Assembly: GCA_027310735.1 (NCBI GenBank)
Contig: DAIDAH010000050.1
Location: forward strand, 1-13,697
Reading direction: 5' to 3'
DNA length: 13,697 bases
From: Methylotenera sp.
GTDB taxonomy: Bacteria > Pseudomonadota > Gammaproteobacteria > Burkholderiales > Methylophilaceae
Below, one piece after another: positions 13,159 to 13,697 of this stretch. The notes under the pieces are model-generated. The model was not told the DNA's origin, searched no databases, and saw only the letters and a list, made by a program, of their open reading frames with translations. How positions within the stretch are numbered: the stretch's first letter is position 1; every line of letters begins with the position of its first letter. Position numbers and translations under genes: made by a program.

Positions 13159-13697
13159 TTAAAAACGTTCTTCCTGGCGTAGATAGCGCCATTGTCCAAC
13201 CGGTAATTTACCTAAATTCACGCTGCCGATACGCACGCGTTTTAAACCGACTACATGTAGGCCGACCATTTCGCACATGCGGCGGATTTGGCGTTTTTTG
13301 CCTTCACGCAACACAAAGCGCAATTGGTCTTCATTTTGCCAACTTACTTTTGCTGGTTTGAGTTTTTCGCCATCTAAACTGAGGCCGAAATTAAGCAGCT
13401 TCATATTGGCATCGGTTAAGGTGCCTTCTACGCGCACTAAGTATTCTTTCTCAACAGTAGAGTCCTCGCCAATCAATTGGCGCGCCACACGGCCGTCTTG
13501 AGTAAGCACTAACATTCCTGTAGAGTCAATATCCAAGCGGCCTGCTGGCGCTAGGCCGTGCAAGTATCTGCGTTGAAACTCTTTAGGGTTGTGCTTGTGT
13601 AGCTCTGGATCATCTTCCCACTGGTTATCTGGGTGTACCAATACAATCGCTGGTTGGTAGCCATCTTCAGCCTGACCGCTCACATAGCCCACAGGTT
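13159..13697 (-). CDS. rRNA pseudouridine synthase (RsuA/RluB/RluE/RluF family), 5' end outside window
   Basis: The frame stays open to the right edge, with P-V-G-Y-V-S-G at its visible start, the usual K-P-x-G-Y-V block of the catalytic domain. The GTG near the edge is an internal valine, so the N-terminal S4 RNA-binding domain and true start lie outside. The catalytic aspartate is in PAGRLDIDSTGML (codon 13531-13533). KEYLVRVEG follows, then LREGKKRQIRRMCEMVGLHV and LKRVRIG, the family's C-terminal motifs. The enzyme isomerises a uridine in 23S rRNA. The QIRRMCE form and short C-terminus look most like RluF, but RluB or RluE cannot be excluded, so no symbol is given. Confidence 0.92.
   Translation of the reverse strand, partial: PVGYVSGQAEDGYQPAIVLVHPDNQWEDDPELHKHNPKEFQRRYLHGLAPAGRLDIDSTGMLVLTQDGRVARQLIGEDSTVEKEYLVRVEGTLTDANMKLLNFGLSLDGEKLKPAKVSWQNEDQLRFVLREGKKRQIRRMCEMVGLHVVGLKRVRIGSVNLGKLPVGQWRYLRQEERF

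Overview
The window looks like ordinary chromosome from a methylotrophic betaproteobacterium, most likely family Methylophilaceae (Methylotenera/Methylophilus type). This rests on an estimated GC in the low-to-mid 40s, a tetrahydromethanopterin-type formaldehyde-activating enzyme homologue (Fae), a quinoprotein-relay-like metallohydrolase, and typical betaproteobacterial versions of gltBD, hemE, mutY and uppP. The assignment is from protein recognition only. I see no mobile element, CRISPR array, tRNA or rRNA, and no gene-free stretch over 300 bases; the longest gap is about 145 bp, upstream of fae.

Left part (1-3460, + strand): the 3' end of gltB, then gltD (the two subunits of NADPH glutamate synthase), an intrinsic terminator, hemE (uroporphyrinogen decarboxylase) and a bidirectional terminator.

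Middle part (3461-6819): a small redox-flavoured group. A cytochrome b561 gene (-) diverges from a lipoprotein-type zinc metallohydrolase gene (+). A perfect TGTGA-N6-TCACA operator lies between them, centred where a class II activator would act on the metallohydrolase promoter. A DoxX-family membrane protein gene (-) is convergent with the metallohydrolase and divergent from a GNAT acetyltransferase gene (+). Then comes a Fae homologue (+) whose expected catalytic histidine appears to be methionine. Its upstream region carries a tandem 14-bp repeat and a nested inverted repeat. A perfect 32-bp palindromic terminator closes the gene.

Right part (6854-13697, - strand): reading in the direction of transcription, a 23S rRNA pseudouridine synthase (5' end outside the window), a YidB-family protein, uppP (undecaprenyl-diphosphatase), a large AsmA-family envelope protein, mutY (adenine glycosylase), then a DUF883/YqjD-like, holin-X/YqjE-like and YqjK-like trio of small membrane-associated proteins. 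Gaps are 4-71 bp except the 97 bp before the trio, which probably has its own promoter.

The strongest candidates for something new are the Fae paralogue with its unusual control region and the operator shared by the cytochrome b561/metallohydrolase pair. Everything else looks like well-known housekeeping content.
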